Source: Winogradskyella wichelsiae
GTDB lineage: Bacteria > Bacteroidota > Bacteroidia > Flavobacteriales > Flavobacteriaceae
Assembly (NCBI RefSeq): GCF_013403925.1
Contig: NZ_JABFDJ010000003.1
Span: 310,001-374,000, forward strand
Length of the DNA: 64,000 nucleotides
Reading direction: 5' to 3'
Every line of letters starts with the position of its first letter. The stretch's first letter is position 1. Of the stretch, positions 27,396 to 35,245 are shown one piece after another. The notes under the pieces are model-generated. The model worked only from the letters and a program-made list of their open reading frames with translations, was not told where the DNA came from and searched no databases. The position numbers were made by a program, and so were the translations under genes.

Positions 27396-29060
27396 ATGCC
27401 AGATAAGCCCTCTCAAATAGATTTTGAAGACCAAAAAATTATAAATAATAAAGAACTAAGTCTATTTGAAGCCCTAATCCCAGTCATTATTTTAATGACC
27501 TTACTGGCTTACAATATCTTTTTTGTAGAAAGTCAAGAGTGGTTTGGCGCTTACACCAATCAAATCATACTATTAATAGGGGGAGCAATCGCTGCAGCTG
27601 TTGGTTTTTTTAATAAAACCACCTTTAAAACCATGATGGCAGAGGTCTGGGAAAACCTTAAAAGTATTTTTGTCCCTGTCCTTATTTTATTTTTAGTGGG
27701 AGCTTTAGCTGGGACTTGGTTAGTGAGTGGCGTTATTCCTGCAATGGTGTATTATGGGTTACAAGTTTTAAGTCCTGAAATATTTTTACCAGCTTCAGTG
27801 ATTATCTCGGCAATAATTTCGATTGCAACAGGAAGCTCATGGACCACTTCGGCTACCGTAGGTATTGCTTTAGTCGGCATAGGTACTGCTTTAGGCATAG
27901 AACCTGGTATGATAGCAGGTGCTGTTATTTCGGGTGCTTATTTTGGCGATAAGATGTCGCCTTTAAGTGATACTACAAATTTAGCCCCAGCAATGGCCGG
28001 AACAGATTTGTTCACCCATATTAAATATATGGGTATAACAACGGTGCCTACAGTAATTATAACTTTAGTTGTTTTTGGTATTATTAGTGCCAATATAGAT
28101 ACCACAGGAAGTTCTGATACAGGTTTTATTTTAGAAACTATAGATACTTATTTTAATATAACACCATGGTTATTTCTGGTACCTGTTGCCGTAGTTGGTC
28201 TTATTTTACTAAAAACAAAACCTTTGGCAGCCCTTGTATCAGGAGTCATTTTAGCTATAATATTTGCGTTTATCTTTCAACCAAAACTGATAAATTCTAT
28301 TACAGAGTCGCCTGTAGAAACGATTACAACTTCTGTATTAACAGATATTAATATTACAATTTCAGAGGATACTTATAGGCAAGCTTTATCTGAATCTGAT
28401 ATTGAAAGCATAAATAGTGATGAAGGACGATTAGAAAATCTTTTTACAGATAACGACTTAAAAGGCATCTATACCAAAGAAGATTTACAAAACTTTTTTG
28501 CAACACAATACAGTCAACCAGAAATTATTAACACTAAAGTTGAAAATTTAGACAAGCTAATTACCATTAAAAGACTTAAAAAACTATTTAGTTCTACAGG
28601 TATGAATGGCATGCTTTGGACGATCTATTTAATCCTTTGTGCCATGGTTTTTGGGGGTATTATGGATGGCATTGGTGCACTGGCCAGAATCACTAAATCA
28701 TTATTAGCAATTGCTTCTTCTGTTTTTGGGTTATTTGGTAGTACTGTTGCAAGTTGTTTAGGTTTAAATATTGTAGCTTCAGATCAATATTTAGCAATTG
28801 TAATTCCAGGTAAAATGTTTAAACAAGCTTATGAAGACAAAGGTTTAGCTCCTGAAAACTTAAGCCGTACGCTAGAAGACTCTGGTACAGTAACCTCCGT
28901 TCTTATCCCTTGGAATACCTGTGGTGCCTATCAAAGTGGTGTTTTAGGTGTGGGTGTCGGCGAATATTTTATTTATGCAATTTTCAATTGGTTAAGCCCA
29001 ATTACGACTTTAATTTTTGCAGCTTTAAATTTAAAAATAAAGATGATTAAGGATAAATAA
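27396..29060 (+). CDS. Na+/H+ antiporter, NhaC family
   Basis: A 554-residue polytopic transporter with about 11-12 membrane helices. Typical NhaC-type segments are visible: ATGSSWTTSATVGIALVGIG, SGAYFGDKMSPLSDTTNLAPA (about 185-205), and near the C-terminus LEDSGTVTSVLIPWNTCGAYQSG (about 490-512). A hydrophilic insertion at about 305-395 is longer than in simple members. It exchanges cations (Na+ for H+) or may move other substrates, since the superfamily includes malate/lactate antiporters. It follows the gamma-lyase gene after 150 bases and may not be co-transcribed. Confidence 0.88.
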   Translation: MPDKPSQIDFEDQKIINNKELSLFEALIPVIILMTLLAYNIFFVESQEWFGAYTNQIILLIGGAIAAAVGFFNKTTFKTMMAEVWENLKSIFVPVLILFLVGALAGTWLVSGVIPAMVYYGLQVLSPEIFLPASVIISAIISIATGSSWTTSATVGIALVGIGTALGIEPGMIAGAVISGAYFGDKMSPLSDTTNLAPAMAGTDLFTHIKYMGITTVPTVIITLVVFGIISANIDTTGSSDTGFILETIDTYFNITPWLFLVPVAVVGLILLKTKPLAALVSGVILAIIFAFIFQPKLINSITESPVETITTSVLTDINITISEDTYRQALSESDIESINSDEGRLENLFTDNDLKGIYTKEDLQNFFATQYSQPEIINTKVENLDKLITIKRLKKLFSSTGMNGMLWTIYLILCAMVFGGIMDGIGALARITKSLLAIASSVFGLFGSTVASCLGLNIVASDQYLAIVIPGKMFKQAYEDKGLAPENLSRTLEDSGTVTSVLIPWNTCGAYQSGVLGVGVGEYFIYAIFNWLSPITTLIFAALNLKIKMIKDK

Positions 29061-29156
29061 CTCTTAACCATCACATATAAATCTTCACGATAGCTAACGT
29101 CTATTTACTTATAAAAAATTAGAATTTGATTAACGTTTAAATCTACCAATCAGAAG

Positions 29157-29164
29157 TATCTTTG
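29157..29164 (+). promoter_or_regulatory. -7 promoter element of the peroxiredoxin gene
   Basis: TATCTTTG matches TAnnTTTG; transcription would begin near 29171, about 30 bases before the ATG. Confidence 0.55.
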
Positions 29165-29202
29165 CCATAGAAATCAATTAATAATTTTAAAATTATAAAG
29201 AC

Positions 29203-29841
29203 ATGGCATTAGTAGGAAAACAATTTCCAGATTTAGACGTAAACGCAATGAATGATATGGGCGACACTTTTAAGGTGAACGTTCTAGAAGAAGCAAAAAA
29301 CAATAACAAAAAAGTAGTATTATTCTGGTACCCAAAAGATTTCACTTTTGTTTGCCCAACAGAATTACACGCGTTTCAAGCAGCCTTAGGTGAATTTGAA
29401 AAAAGAAACACAATTGTAATCGGTGCGTCTTGTGATACTCCAGAAGTACACTTTGCATGGTTAAGTACGGCCAAAGACAATGGTGGAATTGAAGGGGTAA
29501 CATACCCTATTCTAGCAGATTCTAACCGTAACTTAGCGTCAGCTTTAGGAATCTTAGATATTTTTAATGAAAAGTTTGATGAAGAAACAGGATTGGTAAC
29601 GGTTGAAGGAGACAACGTAACCTTTAGAGCAACTTACATCATTGATGAAGAAGGAATCATCCAACACGAAAGCGTGAACAACATGCCATTGGGTAGAAAC
29701 GTTAGTGAATATTTAAGAATTGTTGATGCCTTAACGCACGTACAAGAAAAAGGAGAAGTTTGTCCTGCAAACTGGGAAGAAGGACAAGATGCAATGCAAG
29801 CCAATGCTAAGGGTACTGCAGCTTATTTAGCAACGCACTAA
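29203..29841 (+). CDS. 2-Cys peroxiredoxin
   Basis: A 212-residue AhpC/Prx1-type peroxidase that reduces H2O2 and organic peroxides. The peroxidatic cysteine is in DFTFVCPTE (about residue 50) and the resolving cysteine in KGEVCPANWEEG (about 187). Both are present, so it is a typical 2-Cys enzyme. A thioredoxin-like gene and a small conserved gene follow and probably form a functional group; the thioredoxin would be its reductant. No oxyR or ahpF is in the window. Confidence 0.95.
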   Translation: MALVGKQFPDLDVNAMNDMGDTFKVNVLEEAKNNNKKVVLFWYPKDFTFVCPTELHAFQAALGEFEKRNTIVIGASCDTPEVHFAWLSTAKDNGGIEGVTYPILADSNRNLASALGILDIFNEKFDEETGLVTVEGDNVTFRATYIIDEEGIIQHESVNNMPLGRNVSEYLRIVDALTHVQEKGEVCPANWEEGQDAMQANAKGTAAYLATH

Positions 29842-29851
29842 AAACTCACTC

Positions 29852-29920
29852 TCATAACGAGCAAAGCGTGGCAATCTTAACCTTTTAAATAGATCGATGG
29901 CCACGCTAAGCTCACAATGA
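29852..29920. repeat. Palindromic intergenic repeat
   Basis: The left arm at 29852-29876 (with CGAGC...GCGTGGC) pairs imperfectly with the right arm at 29896-29920 (GGCCACGCT...GCTC...AATGA). From memory such TCATTGCGAGC/GCTCGCAATGA elements are frequent between genes of Flavobacteriia. It lies between the peroxiredoxin and thioredoxin genes and may modulate expression of the second gene. Confidence 0.65.
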
Positions 29921-29940
29921 CATATAAAAAATACCAAATT

Positions 29941-30249
29941 ATGATACAAGAATTAGAACAAGATAATCTACAAGAATTAATTAATAGTAATGATACTGTT
30001 ATCGTTCAGTATTCAGCAACATGGTGTGGCAATTGTAGAATAATGAAACCAAAATTCAAGAAATTAGCAACAGAGCATGAAGGCGCAACCTTTGTGATCG
30101 CTGATGCTGAAAAATTTCCTGAAAGTAGAAAATTAGCAACGGTAGATAATTTACCAACCTTTGCGACATTTAAGAATGGTGAATTTAAAAGCCAAGTACA
30201 AACAAATAAGTTCGATGTTTTAAAAGAACTTATTGACGAAGTAGCTTAA
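29941..30249 (+). CDS. Thioredoxin family protein
   Basis: A 102-residue single-domain thioredoxin fold. The active site is SATWCGNCRIMKP (about 26-38), with CGNC in place of the classical CGPC, and the cis-proline is in NLPTFATF (about 73-80). No signal peptide is present, so it is cytoplasmic. It follows the peroxiredoxin gene and is the likely electron donor to it. ATG 29941 is preferred over an in-frame ATG at 29917, which lies at the edge of the palindromic repeat. Confidence 0.9.
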   Translation: MIQELEQDNLQELINSNDTVIVQYSATWCGNCRIMKPKFKKLATEHEGATFVIADAEKFPESRKLATVDNLPTFATFKNGEFKSQVQTNKFDVLKELIDEVA

Positions 30250-30270
30250 TTTGTTTAACCTTTTAATAGA

Positions 30271-30288
30271 TTCCTGCTTTCGCAGGAA
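30271..30288. repeat. Short hairpin before the 86-codon gene
   Basis: TTCCTGC (30271-30277) pairs with GCAGGAA (30282-30288) over a TTTC loop. It ends just before the start of the next gene and resembles a half-unit of flavobacterial intergenic repeats. It could influence translation of that gene. Confidence 0.5.
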
Positions 30289-30294
30289 ATGCAT

Positions 30295-30552
30295 ATGAAA
30301 CTACCCGTAATAAAACACCTAACGCAATTCATTGAAGACAATGATGAAGATTACATCATTGAAACCATTGAAACTTTAGAAGCGTTAACTGAAGTACCAT
30401 CACTTAAAGATGAAGAGCTCGATGTTATTGGAGAATTAATCTCTAACATGTACGGCGCTATTGAAGTGAATAAAATGATTAAAGATGGAGCCCCTAAAAA
30501 AGAGGCCGTTAATAATTTTATGAAACGCGTCTTAGGATCTATTGATAAATAG
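30295..30552 (+). CDS. Small acidic conserved protein, DUF6952-like
   Basis: An 85-residue soluble protein beginning MKLPVIKHLTQF, mostly helical and acidic. From memory it resembles DUF6952, a small family often found after peroxiredoxin and thioredoxin genes in flavobacteria. Function is unknown. ATG 30295 is preferred over 30289, which adds only two residues. A decayed copy of its N-terminal region is present at 32354-32422 (see there). Confidence 0.75.
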   Translation: MKLPVIKHLTQFIEDNDEDYIIETIETLEALTEVPSLKDEELDVIGELISNMYGAIEVNKMIKDGAPKKEAVNNFMKRVLGSIDK

Positions 30553-30571
30553 TAAGCGCAAAGAACATCAT

Positions 30572-30602
30572 AAAATCTCAAGTGAAAGCTTGAGATTTTT
30601 TA
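30572..30602. terminator. Bidirectional terminator
   Basis: AAAATCTCAAG (30572-30582) pairs with CTTGAGATTTT (30589-30599) over a 6-nt loop. It serves the converging genes on both sides. Confidence 0.9.
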
Positions 30603-30604
30603 GT

Positions 30605-31663
30605 TTATAGAAACTGATGTTTTAATTGAAGCGCTATTTGATGACCTCTATAAATAGCTCCTTCCATATAACCTCCATAACTTGGGGACGTTTCAGAACC
30701 TGCAACAATAAATTTACCATTCAAATATGCCCTTTGAAAAATAGGATGGCCATTATTGGCATGCGGAGTTAAATACGTATCAGTTGCTGTACTCGTTAGT
30801 GGAGCTTGACTCCAAACCTTGTCTTCGTAAGACAAGTAGTTTTCACCATCGTCGCCAAAAAACTTTAAAAGCTGAGTTTTAACCCGTAATTCTCGCTGAG
30901 CTTTGGTTTCAGTAGCGAAGCTGCCATTCAAAAACCCCATGAGGGCAAACCTTTTATGTTCGATATCAGAATGATCGTAAATTTCCGTAAACGGACCAAC
31001 ATGACTAAAACCGGTGCCAGATAAGCCTTTCTTTTTCCAGAAGGGAGTGTTATAAACGACTGCAAATTTTATAGAAGCGCTCATCCAAGTATGGCAGTGG
31101 TTAGCCACTTCTACAAGATCTTTATCTAATGCCGTAGGAAAATCAATAGAATGCACTAAAAGCTGAGGCGGCAATGTAGACACCACACGATCGGCTATAA
31201 ATTTAGAATGTGCCGTAATAACCTCAATGCTACTACCCTGCTCCTGAATGGTGTTTACAGTGGCATTCAGTAGGAGCTCATCTTCAGAAAAATGAGCCGC
31301 TAATTGCTCTAATAGCGCTGCCGTACCTCCTGCTATTCTATAACTGATGTCTTGATTTTCAGGAAGCTTAAAACGTTGCACGGTAGCATCAGCTGTGGCT
31401 TCAAACAAAGCCTCGCCAGCCATAGCTTGTTCAAATAAAGTTAGGTTTAACTCTTGGCACAACGCCATTAAATCCTTGTTATATTTCCAAAGCCAAGTGG
31501 CCCCTAATTCTACAGAGGTGTCATGGGTCTTTTTTGTAAAAATACGGCCACCAATGCGATCATTAGCTTCTAATATTTTAATCGTAAAACCGGCTCTTTT
31601 AAGCAGATATCCTAAATATAATCCCGAAAGCCCTGCTCCTATGATAACGATGCTTTTATTCAT
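30605..31663 (-). CDS. FAD-dependent amine oxidase family protein
   Basis: A 352-residue flavoprotein. The N-terminal FAD dinucleotide-binding motif is IVIIGAGLSGLYLG, and the motif EANDRIGGRIF follows at about 35-45. The C-terminal segment FIVAGSETSPSYGGYMEGAI binds FAD in the monoamine-oxidase family. ATG 31663 was chosen: upstream extension to 31765 is possible but would carry the promoter element, and the FAD motif should start near the N-terminus. The substrate is unknown; it may oxidise an amine or be related to protoporphyrinogen or carotenoid oxidoreductases. Confidence 0.87.
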   Translation of the reverse strand: MNKSIVIIGAGLSGLYLGYLLKRAGFTIKILEANDRIGGRIFTKKTHDTSVELGATWLWKYNKDLMALCQELNLTLFEQAMAGEALFEATADATVQRFKLPENQDISYRIAGGTAALLEQLAAHFSEDELLLNATVNTIQEQGSSIEVITAHSKFIADRVVSTLPPQLLVHSIDFPTALDKDLVEVANHCHTWMSASIKFAVVYNTPFWKKKGLSGTGFSHVGPFTEIYDHSDIEHKRFALMGFLNGSFATETKAQRELRVKTQLLKFFGDDGENYLSYEDKVWSQAPLTSTATDTYLTPHANNGHPIFQRAYLNGKFIVAGSETSPSYGGYMEGAIYRGHQIALQLKHQFL

Positions 31664-31668
31664 GCTAC

Positions 31669-31676
31669 CAAAGATA
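31669..31676 (-). promoter_or_regulatory. -7 promoter element abutting the start codon
   Basis: On the minus strand this reads TATCTTTG, a match to TAnnTTTG, ending only five bases before the amine oxidase ATG. Transcription would begin at or very near the start codon, implying a leaderless or almost leaderless mRNA. Confidence 0.5.
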
Positions 31677-31712
31677 GATAAGTTAACCGCAAACTGCCAA
31701 TAATTTTTCTGA

Positions 31713-31829
31713 GTGAACCGACGGCAAGCTGAGGTGAAAATTAATAAATTTAAAGAGGCACTCAACTTTAACCCTAAACCATCAAAACAAGCTTTAGAAG
31801 CAGCACTTAGGTATTTAAAAATAGACTAA
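31713..31829 (+). pseudogene. Small coding remnant with repeated tail
   Basis: A 39-codon frame from GTG 31713 ends in the segment PSKQALEAALRYLKID. The same tail pattern (SKQALDEAL..LKMD) occurs at 38961-39083. Both are followed by a hairpin whose arms are ACCAC and GTGGT, and by the same repeat sequence. It is most likely the 3' remnant of a duplicated gene family of unknown function. A real short gene is less likely because no ATG is present. Confidence 0.45.
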
Positions 31830-31860
31830 AAAGAGCTGTAAATCTTATTATTATAAATCA

Positions 31861-32075
31861 TAAAACCACTTGGCGAAGGCTTAGTGGTTGCTGTGGTTGC
31901 TACCGTTTTATGCTTTAGGGTTTTACTAACACGGTTTACCGTAAACAGTATCATTTAGAGGGTTGTAAACTAGCGGTTGACGAAGCACAGCTGTACGTAA
32001 CGTTACATATCGCTTTTTTTAGAAAGAGGATTAACTTTAGGACTCATGACTTTAAAGGTTGAAATCATTTACTAT
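31861..32075. repeat. Repeat family copy A
   Basis: Related to copies B (32480-32680) and C (39105-39375). Shared pieces in order: an ACCAC...GTGGT hairpin, the inverted repeat GTTTACcGTAAAC (31935-31946), GACGAAGC.CAGCTGTACGTAAC, TTTTTTTAGAAA and ATTAACTTT...GACTTTA. Copies differ at many positions, so the family is old. Nothing in it looks protein-coding. Confidence 0.75.
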
Positions 32076-32099
32076 GACCTTCTTAGCTTGTAGGATGGG

Positions 32100-32163
32100 A
32101 TAAAACACGATATAACCGTGCCATAACAACACTATAAGCATGACATAACCACGCTATAACCTG
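32100..32163 (+). repeat. Tandem repeat with an 11-bp period
   Basis: The motif ATAA(C/G) starts at 32112, 32123, 32134, 32145 and 32156, an exact 11-bp spacing over five units. A sixth weak unit lies 12 bp upstream. Unit consensus is about ATAACCACGCT. It lies between repeat copies A and B in a region without genes. Confidence 0.7.
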
Positions 32164-32353
32164 TACTTTATATATCTGCGTTTTGGACCTAAACACCGCC
32201 TAATGTTTGAATAGAAACACTTAATTAATGGTTGACTGGACGCTAGGATTTGCAGTAAGTAAATTTTCTATAAATACTATTACTACAAGTGTACCACACT
32301 ACTAGTAATTTTTATAGATGAACCGACAACAAGCTTAAAAGCCATAAAACAAA

Positions 32354-32422
32354 AGACATCCTGTAATTAAACACCTACCCCCCTTTATAGCAGACCAAAA
32401 CTATAGCATTGAAACTATTTAG
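32354..32422 (+). pseudogene. Decayed copy of the 30295 gene
   Basis: In one frame this stretch reads P-V-I-K-H-L-P-P-F-I-A-D-Q-N-Y-S-I-E-T-I and then a stop. The intact protein at 30295 has PVIKHLTQFIEDNDEDYIIETI at its N-terminus. The match is clear at DNA level too (both contain AAACACCTA at the same place). There is no start and the rest of the gene is absent, so this is a fragment of a duplicated paralogue. Confidence 0.7.
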
Positions 32423-32479
32423 CCCACGTTGTATAAAAAAAGCGGGTTTGATCTGTATAGGTTTTTGAATGTTATGCGT

Positions 32480-32680
32480 TGGCTATTACGGTTTACCGTA
32501 AATGATTTAGAATAGAAAGTTTTAACTTGGCTCTTGACGAAGCGTAGCTGTACGTAACTTTACGTATAGATTTTATTAGAAATACAATTAACTTCGTGGC
32601 TAATGACTTTAAATATTTAAAACACTTGTTATTACGTGATTAATTTGTGGGATATGAGTGATAGAAGTTATGATATAACG
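32480..32680. repeat. Repeat family copy B
   Basis: Carries GGTTTACCGTAAA (about 32490-32502), CTTGACGAAGCGTAGCTGTACGTAAC, ATTTTATTAGAAATA and TAATTTGTGGGATATGAGTGATA, each with a counterpart in copy C. It ends about 65 bases before the first gene of the cassette-like array. The leading hairpin present in A and C is missing here. Confidence 0.75.
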
Positions 32681-32743
32681 AGTTGTAGAAAATACAAACC
32701 GAGTAAATAAATGAGACCAAGAATACATTATACAATTTACTAA

Positions 32744-33766
32744 ATGGGGAGAGATATTACATTATACCCGAAAAAGGCAAGTAAAAAAGAACTCAAAGAT
32801 TATTTAGAAAATCTAGGATTTGTAAAGTGTGAACATTTATGGGAATGGTCAAAAGGAACGTTAAATTATTCTTGGTTTGAATTTGAAGATTTTAAATCAA
32901 TTGTTGGAGTTTCTGCAGATATATATCCAGTCGAGAAAGAAGAAAAAGAGTATACTGATAACGATTGGGCATTACACGTAAGAAATGTATATAGCGCTAG
33001 TTGGCACGATGTTAAAATGCTTAATGATGTATTGAAGAATGCAAGAAAATTATTTGGAGGAGATATTTATGGTGACTATGGAAAAAACCGATACGCACCT
33101 CTATGGGAAGACGAAAGTACACCGTTAAGTAGAGGAATAAAAAGCATTTATGAACACGTTGACTCTAACATTCAAGCAGTAATTTATTCAATGCCTGAAG
33201 CATCAATAAAAATGCCTGAGAATACAAAAGAAAACACTCAAATGCTTGAATTATTAAGTTTGAATGACCCAAGCAGAGTTATATACAATGGTTTAGTTCC
33301 TTTTGCTGTTTCTATGTTTGAATATTTCTTTTCTCAATGTTTTAAAATTTTAATCAAATACGATGAAAACGCTATAAGTAAAAGAGAAAAATTTAATCAA
33401 AAAATTGACTTTCAAACTGCAATTGAACTTTCAAAAAATAATAAAACTATAGAAGAAGTTATTGCAAGTAATTATACATTTCAAAATCTAAATCAACTAA
33501 ATAAAGCATATAAAGAATGGCTTAATATTGACGTAAGAAGTATTTTATATAAAAAAAAGAAAGTTGGTAATTCTATTAAATATCTTGAAAATCGAATAGC
33601 CGAAATAATACAATACCGACACGGAATTGTTCATCACTTTTCGTTGGACAGAACTTTAACAAAAGAAGGATATATAGATATTTTAAAGGCAATTGAAAAA
33701 TCGATTGATGAAATAATCTTATTTATTGAAACAAAATATGATATTAAAATAAAGGAAGAAATATAA
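32744..33766 (+). CDS. HEPN-domain protein
   Basis: A 340-residue protein. The N-terminal 150 residues are not recognised. The C-terminal part (about 180-340) is helical and contains IIQYRHGIVHHF near residue 290, which holds the RxxxxH motif typical of HEPN ribonucleases and of RiboL-PSP-HEPN proteins. HEPN proteins commonly act as RNA-cutting toxins or abortive-infection effectors. It is the first + strand gene of the cassette-like array and is followed 14 bases later by element E1. Toxin activity is inferred; no antitoxin gene is adjacent. Confidence 0.6.
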   Translation: MGRDITLYPKKASKKELKDYLENLGFVKCEHLWEWSKGTLNYSWFEFEDFKSIVGVSADIYPVEKEEKEYTDNDWALHVRNVYSASWHDVKMLNDVLKNARKLFGGDIYGDYGKNRYAPLWEDESTPLSRGIKSIYEHVDSNIQAVIYSMPEASIKMPENTKENTQMLELLSLNDPSRVIYNGLVPFAVSMFEYFFSQCFKILIKYDENAISKREKFNQKIDFQTAIELSKNNKTIEEVIASNYTFQNLNQLNKAYKEWLNIDVRSILYKKKKVGNSIKYLENRIAEIIQYRHGIVHHFSLDRTLTKEGYIDILKAIEKSIDEIILFIETKYDIKIKEEI

Positions 33767-33779
33767 AAAAGTACTTTCT

Positions 33780-33905
33780 ACAACACCGTATATAATCCAT
33801 TGCTAGTACTAGCCTACTTACGAAAATCCTCGCAGATTTTCTATTCGGTTTTTATTTGCTAAATTACGTGCTAAACCACGCAACGTATCATATACAAACA
33901 CGTTG
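33780..33905 (+). repeat. Cassette-associated element E1
   Basis: A 126-bp element. Left end ACAACACCGTATATAAT and right end ATATACAAACACGTTG are inverted relative to each other: CAAC..GTATAT against ATATAC..GTTG, with a 3-nt bulge. Inside are the hairpin GAAAATC/GATTTTC and a second small hairpin CGTG/CACG. It lies directly 3' of the HEPN gene, in the same orientation as the other nine elements. It resembles an integron attC site in architecture. Confidence 0.8.
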
Positions 33906-33940
33906 CCCACAATTTAAGAAACATCGAGAAACAATAAAAT

Positions 33941-35020
33941 ATGGACTATTTTTCAAACGATAAAGTTAACGAAGATGACAGAAGAGATATAGCATTTCAA
34001 CTTGTTAATGCATTGCGAGAAGTTGTTAGTATTTCTAGAAAATTGAACCAACCGATTTCTTACGAACAAACAATTGATTTAGTGCAGGATTTGAATCCAG
34101 AAATGTACGAATCGATTACGGTATTGCTGGACAGAAAAAATGAAAGTGATTGGGTTAAGTACTACAAAGAATTAGCAGATGTTCAATCAACACCTGAAAA
34201 AGAAGTAAATCCAGTAGACTTAATCGAAAAAGACCTGAAAGACTTGGATAGCCTTGCTTTAAATGAGGACAACAAGAGATTTCTAAAAAAACGCATTAGA
34301 GACTATAAAAGTGCTATTGAATATTTTCAACCAAGAAAAATATCAGAACATAAAATCTTAAATAGAGATACATATTTAGCAGACAGAGAAGACTTAAAAT
34401 TAAAGCATAAAATCTATGAAAGAGAGGAATTTGTTGATTACAAATTAGATAGTAATAATGTTCTTCGTTTAAGGCTTCTACATCCAGATAATGCAGAAAA
34501 TATTATCGGTGCTGATTTAATCTACGAACATTTAGATACGAAAAGTGGACAAATTCGATTTTTGCATATGCAGTACAAAACTTGGAACAATAAAAGTTTG
34601 AATTTTAAAGCTGGTAGTTTAAGTGCTCAAATAGAAAAGATGAGTAAAAATTTGTGTCAAGCAGGTTATTGTAGCAACGAAAAAGGCAAAAAGAATATTA
34701 AAGGGTATAGACTTCCTTATTGTTGTGCTTTTCTGCGTCCGACAAGTAAATTGCAAAGTTCAGATAGTAAAATGGTAAGTACTGGATTACACGTTCCAAT
34801 CTGCGAAGTAAAGAAGATTATGGAAACGGAAAAATCACTTAACAAAAAGAACGTTAGCGGAAAAAATGTTTCATACAAGATTTTTGACGAACTTTTTAAT
34901 GCAAGAATGATTGGCTCAAGATGGTTGACTTATGAAGAGCATACGAACTTTTATAAAGAACGAAATTTGTTAGATGTTGACCATATAATTAGGTTACACG
35001 CTCAAGAAATCATCGTATAA
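33941..35020 (+). CDS. Unrecognised protein with possible nuclease core
   Basis: A 359-residue protein without signal peptide or membrane segment. The N-terminal third is helical. Around residues 188-215 the sequence GADLIYEHL...IRFLHMQYKTW has the spacing of a D-x(n)-Q-x-K active site, a variant of the PD-(D/E)XK nuclease fold. Further on, four cysteines (about 240-265, in LCQAGYCSN and PYCCAF) may hold a metal. It sits between elements E1 and E2 as a single-gene unit. A defence nuclease is possible, but this rests on one motif. Confidence 0.5.
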   Translation: MDYFSNDKVNEDDRRDIAFQLVNALREVVSISRKLNQPISYEQTIDLVQDLNPEMYESITVLLDRKNESDWVKYYKELADVQSTPEKEVNPVDLIEKDLKDLDSLALNEDNKRFLKKRIRDYKSAIEYFQPRKISEHKILNRDTYLADREDLKLKHKIYEREEFVDYKLDSNNVLRLRLLHPDNAENIIGADLIYEHLDTKSGQIRFLHMQYKTWNNKSLNFKAGSLSAQIEKMSKNLCQAGYCSNEKGKKNIKGYRLPYCCAFLRPTSKLQSSDSKMVSTGLHVPICEVKKIMETEKSLNKKNVSGKNVSYKIFDELFNARMIGSRWLTYEEHTNFYKERNLLDVDHIIRLHAQEIIV

Positions 35021-35030
35021 AAACTGTGAG

Positions 35031-35221
35031 CAACAACGTATACATCTCATAGCTAGTTAGATGATTAATCAAAGTTAAGGCGTATTTGGAAAGTCTCCAA
35101 ATTTTTAAATTTGACGATTTCCAATAAAAAGATAAATAGTAAAATTTAAAAATCTGGCTTGTGCTTAATCCTAAAATAATTTTCTAATTTATACGCTACG
35201 AGCCATATAAAAGAACGTTGT
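35031..35221 (+). repeat. Cassette-associated element E2, divergent
   Basis: About 190 bp, longer than the others. The ends ACAACGTATAC and CATATAAAAGAACGTTG correspond to the E1 ends and are inverted relative to each other (CAACG/CGTTG exact). The middle differs from the other copies: it contains GGAAAGTC near 35096 and no clear central hairpin. It directly follows the gene at 33941. Confidence 0.65.
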
Positions 35222-35245
35222 AGCTAATTAACATCAACCAAATTA

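Noticed and set aside
31664..31765. N-terminal extension of the amine oxidase gene to 31765
   Set aside because: It would place a -7 promoter element inside the gene and push the FAD-binding motif away from the N-terminus.
32744..33766. A toxin-antitoxin pair around the HEPN gene
   Set aside because: No small antitoxin or MNT-type gene is adjacent; the neighbours are unrelated single-gene units.
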